A stretch of DNA of 11,393 nucleotides from CAYLKS01 sp964384205 [NCBI: uncultured bacterium] (GCA_964384205.1 CAYLKS010000079.1:1-11393), one strand, 5' to 3'. Numbered from the stretch's first letter, positions 1-9,543 are shown. The notes: a model not told the origin generated them from the letters alone. Translations and numbers: made by a program.

Positions 1-22
1 TTTTATCTTTGTCTTTACACAT
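1..22 (-). CDS. Possible first codons of the insertion sequence's transposase (partial)
   Basis: On the minus strand an ATG at 22-20 opens a frame reading M-C-K-D-K-D-K before the window ends. It sits about 73 bp inside the presumed element end, and a lysine/aspartate-rich start is plausible for a transposase of this kind. The purine-rich stretch before it contains AAGAGG (complement of 45-50), but that is about 22 nt from the ATG, too far for a normal ribosome binding site; nearer purine runs are weak. Seven codons cannot identify a protein, so this rests only on its position inside the element. Confidence 0.2.
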
Positions 23-95
23 TATCTTTCTTCTTTCTTTTTTTCCTCTTATTTTACATTATTTCTATATCAGACACAATTTATTATACACTATC
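1..95 (-). mobile_element. Terminal part of a probable IS256-like insertion sequence (left copy, running off the window)
   Basis: Positions 38-95 recur in inverted orientation at 11336-11393 with two differences (positions 69 and 70). Read on the minus strand, the outer end begins GATAGTGTATAATAAATTGTGTCTG. This resembles, from memory, the GATAGTGT...TTGTGT terminal repeats common in the IS256 (mutator-type) family; that assignment is inference and was not searched. Positions 1-37 continue the element inward, are purine-rich on the minus strand and end in a possible start codon at 22-20. The right copy is cut off before this part, so it cannot be compared. The element end lies 49 bp upstream of the ilvB -35 box, so it leaves the promoter core intact but has replaced whatever lay further upstream. 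Confidence 0.6.
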
Positions 96-144
96 ATTTT
101 TCTAAAATAAATGGATTTTAAAATTTAAATCTTTAAAAAAAGTC

Positions 145-172
145 TTGACAAAAAAACATAATATGTTATAAT
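145..172 (+). promoter_or_regulatory. Sigma-70/SigA-type promoter of the operon
   Basis: A perfect -35 hexamer TTGACA (145-150) and a perfect -10 hexamer TATAAT (167-172) are separated by 16 bp. TG at 164-165 gives an extended -10 (TGTTATAAT). Transcription should start near 179-180, leaving a leader of only about 43 nt before ilvB. With every downstream gene tightly packed and no internal promoter noticed, this is probably the main promoter for all nine genes. A consensus promoter this strong usually needs repression or downstream control; nearby candidates are the spacer palindrome and the leader hairpin. Confidence 0.88.
155..167 (+). promoter_or_regulatory. Palindrome in the promoter spacer, possible operator
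   Basis: AACATA-A-TATGTT is a perfect 6+6 palindrome around one central base. It fills most of the 16-bp spacer and touches the first base of the -10 box. A longer, imperfect symmetry (157-173, six of eight pairs) overlaps it and covers the whole -10. A repressor bound here would block RNA polymerase. No specific regulator can be named, and short A/T palindromes arise easily by chance in DNA this A+T-rich. Confidence 0.3.
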
Positions 173-185
173 GAAAGTTTATATT

Positions 186-210
186 TTTTTTAGGAGAACA
201 ACCTAAAAAA
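186..210 (+). promoter_or_regulatory. Leader RNA hairpin next to the ilvB ribosome binding site
   Basis: TTTTTTAGG (186-194) pairs perfectly with CCTAAAAAA (202-210) around a 7-nt loop, AGAACAA. The 3' arm abuts the ilvB Shine-Dalgarno sequence (GAGAGG, 211-216). The hairpin lies entirely within the short transcribed leader. It has no U-tract after it on the + strand, so it is not an intrinsic terminator. It could protect the 5' end of the long mRNA, influence ribosome access to ilvB, or bind a regulator. The stem is mostly A-U with three G-C/A-U closing pairs near the loop, so it would be only moderately stable. Confidence 0.5.
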
Positions 211-222
211 GAGAGGATCATC

Positions 223-1896
223 ATGATTTTAAATGGAGCGAGAATTATAGTAGAAAGCCTAAAAAAAGAGGGAGTCAAGTATATTTTTGGCTATCCGGGG
301 GGAGCTGTTATCCCTTTATTTGATGAATTATTTATTAATGGGAAAGAGCTTAAATTAGTATCACCACGTCATGAGCAAGGCGCAACCCATATGGCTGATG
401 GGTATGCTCGGTCTACTGGGGATGTTGGTGTAGTCATGGTGACATCAGGACCAGGAGCTACCAATACAGTAACAGGTATTGCAACAGCATATATGGATTC
501 TGTGCCTTTAGTTGTTATAACGGGCCAGGTTTCTACATCAATGATAGGTTCAGATGCATTTCAAGAAATTGATATTATCGGTATTACAATCCCAATTACT
601 AAAGCTAATTTTCTTGTTAAAGATGTGAACGATTTAGCATATACTATTAAACATGCTTTTCATTTAGCTAAAACTGGCCGCCCTGGACCGGTATTAATTG
701 ATATTCCGGTAGATGTACAGAAAGCAGAAACAGAGTTTATTTACCCTAAACAAACAGATATAAAAAGCTATAGGCCTAAAAAACATGGACATCCGAAACA
801 AATAAAAGCAGCAATAGAATTACTAAAAAAAGCCCATAGACCAATATTGTTAGTAGGTGGAGGATGTGTTATATCGGATGCTCGAGAAGAAATTTTAAAA
901 TTTATAGACAAAGTAAAAGTACCGGTTCTTGCTACCTTAATGGGCAGAGGAGTTGTTCCAAGCGATCACCCTTTATACTTTGGTGGTTTAGGTATGCATG
1001 GCACATTTTATGGAAATAAAGCGGCTCAAAAGGCCGATTTAATAATAGCTTTAGGCGTTAGATTCTCTGATAGAATCACAGGAAATGCTAAAAAATTTGC
1101 AACAGATGCAAAAGTTATACATATAGATATTGACCCTGCAGAAATTGGCAAAAATGTTCCTGTTGATATTCCTATTGTAGGTGATATAAAAAATGTTATG
1201 CAGGAATTTAATAAAGTATTAGATTTTAAAATTGAATATAAAGAATGGTTAGATAAAATTAGGGGAGAAAAAATAAAATATCCGCTAACTTACAAAAAAG
1301 ACAATGGCTTAAAACCTCAATACCTGATAGAACTTGCCTCAAAATATTTTCCAAAAGATAGAATTGTCATATCAGATGTAGGTCAAAATCAAATGTGGGT
1401 AGCTCAGTTTTTTGATATGTACTATCCGAAGTCATTTTTAACTTCCGGCGGATTAGGAACAATGGGATATGCCCTTCCTGCTGGTATTGGTGCAAAAGTG
1501 GGGAATCCTGACAAAGAAGTTCTAATTGTATCTGGTGATGGTGGATTTCAAATGAATATCCAGGAATTAATGACTATAGCACGATACAATTTTGCTGTAA
1601 AGATTTTAGTATTGGATAATAATTATCTTGGAATGGTTAGACAATGGCAAGAATTATTTTACGGGAAAAGATATTCAGCAACAGAGATGCATGATAATCC
1701 AGACTTTGCAAAACTGGCAGAAATAATTGGCATTAAATCTGTCACATTAGATAATCCTGATGATGCTGAAAAGGTTATGAAGGAATTTGCTGAATCAAAA
1801 GAAAGTATGCTTATACATGCTTATGTAGAAAAAGAAGAAAATGTTATGCCAATGGTACCTCCTGGTGCTACATTGGCTGATACAATGAGCGTTTAG
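223..1896 (+). CDS. ilvB: Acetolactate synthase (acetohydroxyacid synthase), large catalytic subunit
   Basis: This thiamine-diphosphate enzyme condenses two pyruvates to 2-acetolactate (valine/leucine branch) or pyruvate with 2-oxobutyrate to 2-aceto-2-hydroxybutyrate (isoleucine branch). The 557 residues match the usual length. The N-terminal domain carries FGYPGG (22-27) and the catalytic glutamate E51 in RHEQGA. A central FAD-binding-type domain follows. The C-terminal ThDP/Mg2+ motif runs from GDG (438-440) to NN (466-467). The protein ends with the family's VPPGA motif. The start is set by GAGAGG at 211-216, six nt before the ATG. The partner regulatory subunit gene begins 13 bp downstream, which supports AHAS rather than related ThDP enzymes such as pyruvate oxidase or glyoxylate carboligase. 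It is the first gene of the operon and is cytoplasmic. Confidence 0.97.
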   Translation: MILNGARIIVESLKKEGVKYIFGYPGGAVIPLFDELFINGKELKLVSPRHEQGATHMADGYARSTGDVGVVMVTSGPGATNTVTGIATAYMDSVPLVVITGQVSTSMIGSDAFQEIDIIGITIPITKANFLVKDVNDLAYTIKHAFHLAKTGRPGPVLIDIPVDVQKAETEFIYPKQTDIKSYRPKKHGHPKQIKAAIELLKKAHRPILLVGGGCVISDAREEILKFIDKVKVPVLATLMGRGVVPSDHPLYFGGLGMHGTFYGNKAAQKADLIIALGVRFSDRITGNAKKFATDAKVIHIDIDPAEIGKNVPVDIPIVGDIKNVMQEFNKVLDFKIEYKEWLDKIRGEKIKYPLTYKKDNGLKPQYLIELASKYFPKDRIVISDVGQNQMWVAQFFDMYYPKSFLTSGGLGTMGYALPAGIGAKVGNPDKEVLIVSGDGGFQMNIQELMTIARYNFAVKILVLDNNYLGMVRQWQELFYGKRYSATEMHDNPDFAKLAEIIGIKSVTLDNPDDAEKVMKEFAESKESMLIHAYVEKEENVMPMVPPGATLADTMSV

Positions 1897-1909
1897 CAAG
1901 GGAATAATT

Positions 1910-2404
1910 ATGGAAGAAAACAAAGGTATTTTATCGGTTTTAGTTTATAATAAGCCTGGAGTATTAACAAAAATAGCAGGGCTTTTTACAAGACGAGGTT
2001 TCAATATTGATAGCATTGCTGTTGGTGAAGGTAAAGAAGAAGGAATTTCTCGGCTTACCATTACTGTTAATGACGTAAAAAAAGAGATTTTAGAGCAAAT
2101 TCAAAAACAGCTATACAAAATTTTAGAAGTAATAAAAGTTTCAAAGATAGATCCTGTTTATAAAGTTGAGAGAGAATTAGCTCTAATAAAAATAAAATTT
2201 AATAAAAATATAAAAGCAGATGTATTTCAGCTTATTAATTTATTTGATGGGAAGATTATAGATGCTGGAAAAGATGGTGTTATTGTAGAGGTTACAGGTT
2301 CTTCTAATAAAGTTGAATCATTTATTAGATTATTAGATAAAAATACCATTGTAGAAATAGTACGCAGCGGTAATGTTGCAATGGATAGATTATTAAAAAA
2401 ATAA
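1910..2404 (+). CDS. ilvN: Acetolactate synthase, small regulatory subunit
   Basis: This subunit activates the IlvB catalytic subunit and in known systems confers feedback inhibition by valine. The 164 residues are the normal length for the long bacterial type (also named IlvH). An N-terminal ACT domain (about 5-80) is followed by a second ACT-like domain that begins at RELALIKI (88-95). Aligned by eye with E. coli IlvH, residues known to matter for valine binding are kept: N14, G17 and N32 correspond to Asn11, Gly14 and Asn29. Valine sensitivity is therefore a reasonable inference. The start has a good Shine-Dalgarno, AAGGGA at 1898-1903, six nt before the ATG. The 13-bp spacing after ilvB suggests co-translation of the two subunits. 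Confidence 0.95.
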   Translation: MEENKGILSVLVYNKPGVLTKIAGLFTRRGFNIDSIAVGEGKEEGISRLTITVNDVKKEILEQIQKQLYKILEVIKVSKIDPVYKVERELALIKIKFNKNIKADVFQLINLFDGKIIDAGKDGVIVEVTGSSNKVESFIRLLDKNTIVEIVRSGNVAMDRLLKK

Positions 2405-2407
2405 TAA

Positions 2408-3433
<1,026 letters not shown>

Positions 3434-3436
3434 TAT

Positions 3437-5101
3437 ATGCGTAGTGATGCTGCTAAATCAGGATTAGAAAGAAGCCCCCATCGTTCTTTGTTAAAGGCGA
3501 TGGGAGTTAGCGATAAAGAAATAAAAAAGCCTTTTATTGGAATTGCAAACTCTTTTAATGAAATAATTCCAGGGCATATTCATTTAAGGAAAATAGCAGA
3601 TTCTGTTAAAAGTGGTATAAGAGAAGCAGGTGGAGTTCCTTTTGAGTTTCCTGTTATAGGAATATGCGATGGTATTGCTATGGATCATAAGGGAATGAAA
3701 TTTTCCTTGCCTTCCAGAGAATTGATAGCAGATTCAATAGAGCTGGTAGCAAATGCGATGCCATTTGATGGATTGGTGTTCATAACTAATTGTGATAAAA
3801 TTACGCCGGGCATGATTATGGCTATGGGACGATTGAATATACCATCTGTAATCATAAGCGGCGGACCTATGCTTGCAGGATTGCATAATGGTAAAAAAAT
3901 TGATCTGGTATCCGTTTTTGAGGCTGTTGGTAAGGTAAAAATTGGCGAAATGTCTGAAGAAGAATTATTAGAAATCGAAAACAAAGCATGTCCTGGAGCT
4001 GGTTCTTGTGCGGGGCTTTTTACTGCAAATTCAATGAATTCTTTAAGTGAGGCATTGGGTATTGCTTTGGTTGGAAATGGTTCTATTCCTGCTGTTTTTG
4101 AAGGAAGGGTTCAGATGGGTAAACATGCTGGTGAAATTCTAATGGAACTTGTTAAAAATGATATAAAACCAAGAGATATTGTTACAGAAAAATCTTTATA
4201 TAATGCTGTTGCATTAGATGTTGCAATGGGAGGTTCTTCTAATACTGTTCTACATTTAACAGCAATTGCTGATGCATTTGGGATTGATTTTTCAATTGAT
4301 TTATTTGATCAATTAAGTCAGAAAATTCCTCATATTTGTAATCTTTCGCCTGTTGGTCCTCATAGAATGGAAGATTTATATCAAGCAGGCGGCGTATATG
4401 GGGTTTTAAAAAGGCTATATGATGCAGATTTATTAAAAAAAGAAGCAATGACTATTTATCAGCAAAGTATGGGAGAACTTGTAAAAAATGTGAAAATAAC
4501 AAATGATGATGTTATAAGACCTTTGGATAAACCATACCATAAAGAAGGTGGTATTGCGGTATTATATGGAAATCTGGCAAAAAACGGTGCTATAGTGAAA
4601 ATATCTGGGGTGCCAGATAAAATGCGATACCATAAAGGACCTGCTGTTGTTTTCGAAGATGGAGAAGACGCAACAAAAGCAATTCTTGACGGTAAAATCA
4701 AAGAAGGAGACGTTATAGTTATAAGGTATGAAGGGCCAAAAGGTGGGCCTGGTATGCGTGAAATGTTATCCCCCACATCAGCTATTGCTGGAATGGGATT
4801 ATTAGATAAAGTTGCCTTAATAACAGATGGGAGATTTTCCGGAGGCTCTCATGGCGCAGTAATTGGGCATGTCTCTCCAGAAGCAGCCGATAAAGGAGTA
4901 ATTGCTGCTGTTAAAAACGGAGATATAATCGAAATAGATTTTGATAAAAGAAAGTTAAACTTATTGGTGGATGATAAAGAAATTCAAGAAAGATTAAATA
5001 ATCTGCCTGAATTCCAACCTCAAGTAGAGGAGCAGGTTTTACGGAGATATTCTTATTTTGTTCGTTCTGCAGATACAGGAGCAACTTTTAAAAAATTATA
5101 A
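3437..5101 (+). CDS. ilvD: Dihydroxy-acid dehydratase (Fe-S enzyme)
   Basis: It dehydrates 2,3-dihydroxyisovalerate and 2,3-dihydroxy-3-methylvalerate to the 2-oxo acids that precede valine/leucine and isoleucine. The 554 residues are typical. Family motifs include CDGIAM (77-82), NCDKITPGM (118-126) and CPGAGSC with TANSM (185-200). C119 and C191 are the expected cluster cysteines, and C77 and C185 are additional conserved-looking ones. D120-K121 is the usual Mg2+/carbamylated-lysine pair. The cysteine at 77, where E. coli and Bacillus IlvD have aspartate as far as I recall, gives it a methanogen- or clostridium-like flavour. The start is 3 bp after the ilvC stop, and its ribosome binding site (AAGGA, 3425-3429) lies inside the end of ilvC, so translation is probably coupled. 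The cluster should make it sensitive to oxygen. Confidence 0.96.
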   Translation: MRSDAAKSGLERSPHRSLLKAMGVSDKEIKKPFIGIANSFNEIIPGHIHLRKIADSVKSGIREAGGVPFEFPVIGICDGIAMDHKGMKFSLPSRELIADSIELVANAMPFDGLVFITNCDKITPGMIMAMGRLNIPSVIISGGPMLAGLHNGKKIDLVSVFEAVGKVKIGEMSEEELLEIENKACPGAGSCAGLFTANSMNSLSEALGIALVGNGSIPAVFEGRVQMGKHAGEILMELVKNDIKPRDIVTEKSLYNAVALDVAMGGSSNTVLHLTAIADAFGIDFSIDLFDQLSQKIPHICNLSPVGPHRMEDLYQAGGVYGVLKRLYDADLLKKEAMTIYQQSMGELVKNVKITNDDVIRPLDKPYHKEGGIAVLYGNLAKNGAIVKISGVPDKMRYHKGPAVVFEDGEDATKAILDGKIKEGDVIVIRYEGPKGGPGMREMLSPTSAIAGMGLLDKVALITDGRFSGGSHGAVIGHVSPEAADKGVIAAVKNGDIIEIDFDKRKLNLLVDDKEIQERLNNLPEFQPQVEEQVLRRYSYFVRSADTGATFKKL

Positions 5102-5116
5102 AATAGGTTAATAATT

Positions 5117-6733
5117 ATGGAAAGCAATAAATTAACAATTCTTGATACAACATTACGTGACGGTGCTCAAGGAATAGGAGTCACTTTTTCTCTTCAAGAT
5201 AAACTAAAAATTGCCAAAATGTTAGATGATTTAGGGATAGATTTTATAGAAGGTGGTTGGCCTGGTTCCAATCCTAAAGATATGGCATTTTTTAATGAAG
5301 TGAAAAAAATTAAATTTAACCATGCTAAAATATCCGCTTTTAGTTCAACAAAAAGGGCTAAAATAAAAATAGAAGAAGACCAAAATATTCAAAATTTAAT
5401 AAAAGCAGAAACTCCTGCTGTCACAGTATTCGGCAAAACATGGGATCTTCATGTAAAAAAAGCTCTAAAAATTAGTTTAAAAGAAAATTTAGAACTCATA
5501 TATGATACAATTCAATATCTCAAAAGATATGCTAATATTGTGATATATGATGCAGAACATTTTTTTGATGGATATAAAGCTAATCCCAAATATGCTATTG
5601 AAACACTTAAAGCAGCATCTGAGGCTGGCGCTGATATCATTACTCTGGCAGATACAAATGGCGGAAGCTTATGGTTCGAAATTGAAGAAATTATAAACAA
5701 AACTAAAATATCAATTACAAAAGCATTAGGCATACATGCTCATAATGATTCTGAACTTGCAGTTGCAAATACTTTAGCAGCTGTAAAAGCAGGCATATTA
5801 CACGTTCAAGGGACAATAAATGGGTTAGGCGAACGATGTGGCAATGCAAATCTTTGTAGCATTATCCCAAATCTACAATTAAAAATGGGATACTCTATAA
5901 TTTCCGAAGAACAATTAAAAAAACTGACATATATTTCCAGAACAATATCTGAGCTTTCCAACAGGCCACCTAATCCGAATCTTCCATTTGTCGGAGATAA
6001 CGCCTTTGCTCATAAAGGTGGTGTACATGTATCAGCTGTATTAAAAGATCCCAAAACTTATGAACATATCGACCCGCAACTTGTGGGAAATACTCGCAAT
6101 ATTTCCGTATCGGAGTTATCAGGAAAAAGCAATATAAAAGAAAAATTAAAAGAATTGGGTCTGGAAAACTACATTGATAATTCATTATTAAACAAACTAT
6201 TGAAAAAAATCAAAGAATTAGAATCTCGGGGATATCATTTTGAAGGAGCAGATGCTTCTCTGGAATTATTGATAAAGTCATTCTTAAATAAGACCAAACA
6301 ATATTTTTCATTAAAAGGATTTAGAGTATTTATCTGGAAAAATTCAGAAGAACAATCTCTTGTATCAGAAGCCACTATTAAGGCAGAAGTTCCCAAAGAA
6401 ATAGCGCAAACAATGGGGTATGATTTATGTTATGAACATACAACAGCAGATGGGGACGGCCCGGTGGAAGTTCTTGATAAAGCTCTTAGAAAAGTATTAG
6501 AAAAATTCTACCCTTCTTTAAAAGAAGTTAAATTAACAGACTACAAAGTTAGAATCTTAAATGAACAAGCAGCAACCAAAGCAACTACAAGAGTATTGAT
6601 TTTTTCTAATGACGGTAAAAGAAATTGGGGAACAGTTGGGGTATCTGACAATATAATCGAAGCATCATGGATTGCTCTAACCGATGCTTTCAAATTTAAA
6701 TTAATGAAAGATGATGAAGAAAGGGGCAGATAA
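5117..6733 (+). CDS. cimA: (R)-citramalate synthase
   Basis: CimA condenses pyruvate with acetyl-CoA to citramalate, the first step of the threonine-independent route to 2-oxobutyrate and isoleucine. The 538 residues comprise a DRE-TIM aldolase barrel (about 1-280), with LRDGAQG at 13-19 (R14, D15) and the metal-binding HAHND at 207-211. A linker and a C-terminal LeuA-type allosteric domain, with DGDGPV at 445-450, follow. The signature [12 protein letters not shown] near residues 43-54 separates the citramalate synthase family from LeuA, which reads IEAGFP there, as the next gene does. The Shine-Dalgarno is weak (AGG at 5105-5107, nine nt from the ATG). Full-length domain structure suggests feedback control, expected to be by isoleucine; that is family knowledge, not visible in the sequence. 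Homocitrate synthase is the main alternative and is unlikely here. Confidence 0.93.
   Translation: MESNKLTILDTTLRDGAQGIGVTFSLQDKLKIAKMLDDLGIDFIEGGWPGSNPKDMAFFNEVKKIKFNHAKISAFSSTKRAKIKIEEDQNIQNLIKAETPAVTVFGKTWDLHVKKALKISLKENLELIYDTIQYLKRYANIVIYDAEHFFDGYKANPKYAIETLKAASEAGADIITLADTNGGSLWFEIEEIINKTKISITKALGIHAHNDSELAVANTLAAVKAGILHVQGTINGLGERCGNANLCSIIPNLQLKMGYSIISEEQLKKLTYISRTISELSNRPPNPNLPFVGDNAFAHKGGVHVSAVLKDPKTYEHIDPQLVGNTRNISVSELSGKSNIKEKLKELGLENYIDNSLLNKLLKKIKELESRGYHFEGADASLELLIKSFLNKTKQYFSLKGFRVFIWKNSEEQSLVSEATIKAEVPKEIAQTMGYDLCYEHTTADGDGPVEVLDKALRKVLEKFYPSLKEVKLTDYKVRILNEQAATKATTRVLIFSNDGKRNWGTVGVSDNIIEASWIALTDAFKFKLMKDDEERGR
6720..6726 (+). promoter_or_regulatory. Ribosome binding site that fixes the leuA start
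   Basis: AAAGGGG, inside the last codons of cimA, lies 8 nt before the ATG at 6735. An in-frame ATG at 6711 would place this purine run inside the coding sequence and would leave the gene without a comparable site, so 6735 is the better start. Confidence 0.75.
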
Positions 6734-6734
6734 A

Positions 6735-8270
6735 ATGAGTAAAGAAATAATAATTTTTGATACTACTTTAAGAGATGGAGAGCAATCACCCGGCGCATCT
6801 ATGTCCCTCGAACAAAAACTAAAATTAGCTATAGAATTAGAAAGATTAGGTGTAGATATTATAGAAGCAGGTTTTCCGGTATCATCTCCTGTACAATTTG
6901 AAGCTGTCTCTGAAATATCAAAAGCTGTTTCTAATGTAAAAATCGCAGCATTAGCAAGATGTACCAAAAAAGATATTGACGCTGCTTATGAATCATTAAA
7001 AGATGCAAAAAATAAAGTATTACATATATTTATTGCAACATCTCCATTACATAGAAAATATAAACTACGAAAGTCAAAAGAAGAAATACTGGAGACTATT
7101 CAAGAGCATATCGAATATTCTAAAAAATACTTTGATGAAATAGAATTCTCTGCTGAAGATGCTTCCCGCACAGAACCAGAATTTTTATATGAAGTAATAA
7201 AACTTACTGCAAATTTAGGAGTTAAGACATTTAATATACCAGATACTGTGGGATATGCAATTCCTAATGAATTTGGTAATTTAATAAAATCTGTATATGA
7301 CAATGTTCCAGAAGCTAAAAATATTAATATTTCCGTACATTGCCATAATGATCTGGGACTTGCTGTGGCAAATTCCATCGCAGCAATACAAAATGGTGCA
7401 AACCAGGTTGAGGTGACTTTAAATGGTATTGGTGAACGAGCTGGCAACTGCGCATTGGAAGAACTTGTTATGGCGATTAATGTGAGAAAAGATCTCCTCG
7501 ATTTTCAAACTGGCATTAAAACAGAATTTTTATACCCTACTTCAAAATTATTACAAAATATAACAGGACTATTAATTCCTCGAAATAAACCAATATTTGG
7601 TGATAATGTATTTGCTCACGAATCCGGAATTCATCAAGATGGTGTTTTGAAATATAAAGAAACTTATGAAATTATGAAACCGGAAACAATCGGTAGAAAA
7701 ATTGAGAATATTGTATTAGGAAGACATTCCGGCAAGCATGCTCTAAGAAAAAAATTAGAACAATATGGCTTACAATTAACAGAAGAAGAATTTGAGGAAG
7801 CCTTTAAACAATTTACTATAATAGCAGATAAGAAAAAAGAAGTTTTTGATGAAGATTTACTTCAAATTATTTCAAATATACTCGGCAAAGTTGAAAAAGG
7901 ATACAAATTAAAATATTTTCATGTATTTTCGGGAAATAGTATTTTACCAACAGCATCTATAAAGCTTGTAGGAAAGGATGAAGAAAAAATTGCTACAGCA
8001 GTAGGAGATGGACCTGTAGATGCTATTTATAATGCTATTGATTCTGCTTTAAATATCAAATGTAAATTAAAAGAATATATATTACAGAGTGTCGGTTCGG
8101 GCAAGGATGCTCTTGGACAGGTAAAAATCATATTAGAAATTAGCAATAAAGATTTTGTCGGCAAAGGAATATCTACAGATGTTGTTGAAGCATCAGCTCT
8201 TGCTTATATTAATGCAATTAATAATTATTATTTCAATCAATATTTTAACAATGGAGAATCGAATGAGTAA
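6735..8270 (+). CDS. leuA: 2-isopropylmalate synthase
   Basis: LeuA condenses 2-oxoisovalerate with acetyl-CoA, the committed step of leucine synthesis. From the chosen start it has 511 residues, the usual size of the bacterial type 1 enzyme. The catalytic barrel has LRDGEQSPG (12-20; R13, D14) and the metal-binding HCHND (202-206). The C-terminal leucine-binding regulatory domain includes GDGPV (424-428), so leucine feedback inhibition is likely. The start at 6735 is one base after the cimA stop and has the site at 6720-6726; a start at 6711 would add eight residues (MMKKGADK) that overlap cimA. The last 8 bp overlap leuC. LeuA and CimA are tandem paralogues with the same domain plan but different signature motifs, so they are separate functions, not a recent duplication. 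Confidence 0.95.
   Translation: MSKEIIIFDTTLRDGEQSPGASMSLEQKLKLAIELERLGVDIIEAGFPVSSPVQFEAVSEISKAVSNVKIAALARCTKKDIDAAYESLKDAKNKVLHIFIATSPLHRKYKLRKSKEEILETIQEHIEYSKKYFDEIEFSAEDASRTEPEFLYEVIKLTANLGVKTFNIPDTVGYAIPNEFGNLIKSVYDNVPEAKNINISVHCHNDLGLAVANSIAAIQNGANQVEVTLNGIGERAGNCALEELVMAINVRKDLLDFQTGIKTEFLYPTSKLLQNITGLLIPRNKPIFGDNVFAHESGIHQDGVLKYKETYEIMKPETIGRKIENIVLGRHSGKHALRKKLEQYGLQLTEEEFEEAFKQFTIIADKKKEVFDEDLLQIISNILGKVEKGYKLKYFHVFSGNSILPTASIKLVGKDEEKIATAVGDGPVDAIYNAIDSALNIKCKLKEYILQSVGSGKDALGQVKIILEISNKDFVGKGISTDVVEASALAYINAINNYYFNQYFNNGESNE
8252..8256 (+). promoter_or_regulatory. Ribosome binding site that fixes the leuC start
   Basis: TGGAG lies six nt before the ATG at 8263. It supports this start over in-frame ATGs further upstream (8251, 8155), which would fall inside leuA and lack such a site. 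Confidence 0.7.
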
Positions 8271-9528
8271 AAAGACAATGACCCTGAAATTATTTGAAAA
8301 AAAATTACAAAAAGAATTAAAAATAGGTGAATTTGTATTAGTGGAAGTTGACAAAGCACTGGGAAATGACATAACAGCTCCAGTTGCAATAAATGAATTT
8401 GAAAAAATCAATAATGAATGCCCTGTCTATGATCCTGATCAAATCATCCTTGTACCTGATCATTTCACTCCAAATAAAGATATAAAATCTGCTATGCAGG
8501 TTAAAAAAGTAAGAGAATTTGCTAAAAAATATAATATAAAAAATTTCTTTGAAGTTGGTAGAGTTGGGATTGAACATGTGCTATTACCAGAGCAAGGCCT
8601 GGTAAAATCATGGGATATTGTTGTTGGGGCTGATTCTCATACATGCACTTACGGTGCTCTTGGGGCATTTTCTACAGGTGTTGGGTCTACTGATTTAGCA
8701 GGTGTATTCTTAACAGGTAAAGCATGGTTTAAAATTCCAGAATCTTTAGGAGTACGATTAAAAGGGAAATTCAATAAATATGTTTCTGGAAAAGATTTAA
8801 TTCTTAAACTTATCAAAATTTTAGGTGTAAATGGAGCAAATTATAAAGCTATTGAATTTTTTGGAGAAGGAGTCACAAATATTTCAATGGATTCCAGATT
8901 TACAATATCAAATATGGCAATAGAAGCAGGAGGAAAGGCAGGGATATTTCCAATAGATCACATAACAAAAGAATATGAAAAACAAAGAGGATTTGATGTT
9001 GAGACCTTAGAACCAGATGAAGATGCTCCATTTATAAAAATTTTAGAAATAGACTTATCAGAAATTAAATCTCAGGTGGCTTATCCATTTTTACCATCAA
9101 ATTGTAAAGATATAGATGAAGCTTATGAAGATAAAATCAAAATTGATCAGGTAGTAATAGGAAGCTGCACAAATGGTAGAATTTCTGATTTAAGAGAAGC
9201 TGCAGAGATAATAAAAGGACATAAAGTTGCAGAACATGTTAGGTGTATAATCTTCCCTGGCACACAAGAAATATATAAACAAGCAATTTCTGAAGGATTA
9301 ATTCAAGTATTCCTGGATGCACAATGTGCAATTGCTCCTCCGACATGCGGACCATGTCTTGGTGGGCACATGGGAATCCTTGCTGAAGGTGAAAAAGCTG
9401 TATCAACTACAAATAGAAATTTTGTCGGAAGAATGGGGCACATAAAAAGTGAAGTTTACCTTGCATCTCCTGCTGTTGCTGCTGCTTCTGCTGTGGCTGG
9501 TATAATTGCAGGGCCTGAAAATTTATAA
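8263..9528 (+). CDS. leuC: 3-isopropylmalate dehydratase, large subunit
   Basis: This is the [4Fe-4S] subunit of isopropylmalate isomerase (aconitase superfamily), which converts 2- to 3-isopropylmalate together with LeuD. In this operon it probably also isomerises citramalate to 3-methylmalate. From the ATG at 8263 it has 421 residues, matching the shorter LeuC type found in archaea and many anaerobes. The substrate-site motif DSHTCTYGALGAFSTG lies in the first third. The three cluster cysteines are C302 (GSCTNG), C362 and C365 (TCGPCLGG). The start overlaps the leuA stop (ATGAGTAA), implying translational coupling. A longer reading from 8155 would add 36 residues, including a spurious hydrophobic stretch that is simply leuA read in another frame. 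Homoaconitase is possible for this subfamily, but the context is clearly leucine. Confidence 0.95.
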   Translation: MSKKTMTLKLFEKKLQKELKIGEFVLVEVDKALGNDITAPVAINEFEKINNECPVYDPDQIILVPDHFTPNKDIKSAMQVKKVREFAKKYNIKNFFEVGRVGIEHVLLPEQGLVKSWDIVVGADSHTCTYGALGAFSTGVGSTDLAGVFLTGKAWFKIPESLGVRLKGKFNKYVSGKDLILKLIKILGVNGANYKAIEFFGEGVTNISMDSRFTISNMAIEAGGKAGIFPIDHITKEYEKQRGFDVETLEPDEDAPFIKILEIDLSEIKSQVAYPFLPSNCKDIDEAYEDKIKIDQVVIGSCTNGRISDLREAAEIIKGHKVAEHVRCIIFPGTQEIYKQAISEGLIQVFLDAQCAIAPPTCGPCLGGHMGILAEGEKAVSTTNRNFVGRMGHIKSEVYLASPAVAAASAVAGIIAGPENL

Positions 9529-9543
9529 AATAGGAGTTTTTTA

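Noticed and set aside
96-103. Target-site duplication beside the element ends (96-103 against 11328-11335)
   Set aside because: The 8-bp flanks do not match in either orientation. For a composite arrangement the duplication would lie outside the window, so this neither supports nor excludes transposition.
173-222. T-box, leucine-rich leader peptide or other attenuator ahead of ilvB
   Set aside because: The predicted leader is only about 43 nt, contains no start codon opening a small peptide, no T-box sequence and no terminator stem with a U-tract.
3685-4776. Minus-strand open frames within ilvD (and similar ones in cimA, leuA, leuC and leuD)
   Set aside because: They run antisense to well-conserved genes, resemble no family I recognise and lack ribosome binding sites or promoters.
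6711-6734. An eight-residue longer LeuA starting inside cimA
   Set aside because: The purine-rich ribosome binding site at 6720-6726 suits the ATG at 6735, and the family's FDTTLRDG motif then falls at the usual distance from the start.
8155-8262. A 36-residue N-terminal extension of LeuC with a hydrophobic, membrane-like stretch
   Set aside because: It lies wholly within leuA in another frame. The ATG at 8263 has its own ribosome binding site, and the protein then begins where the LeuC family normally does.
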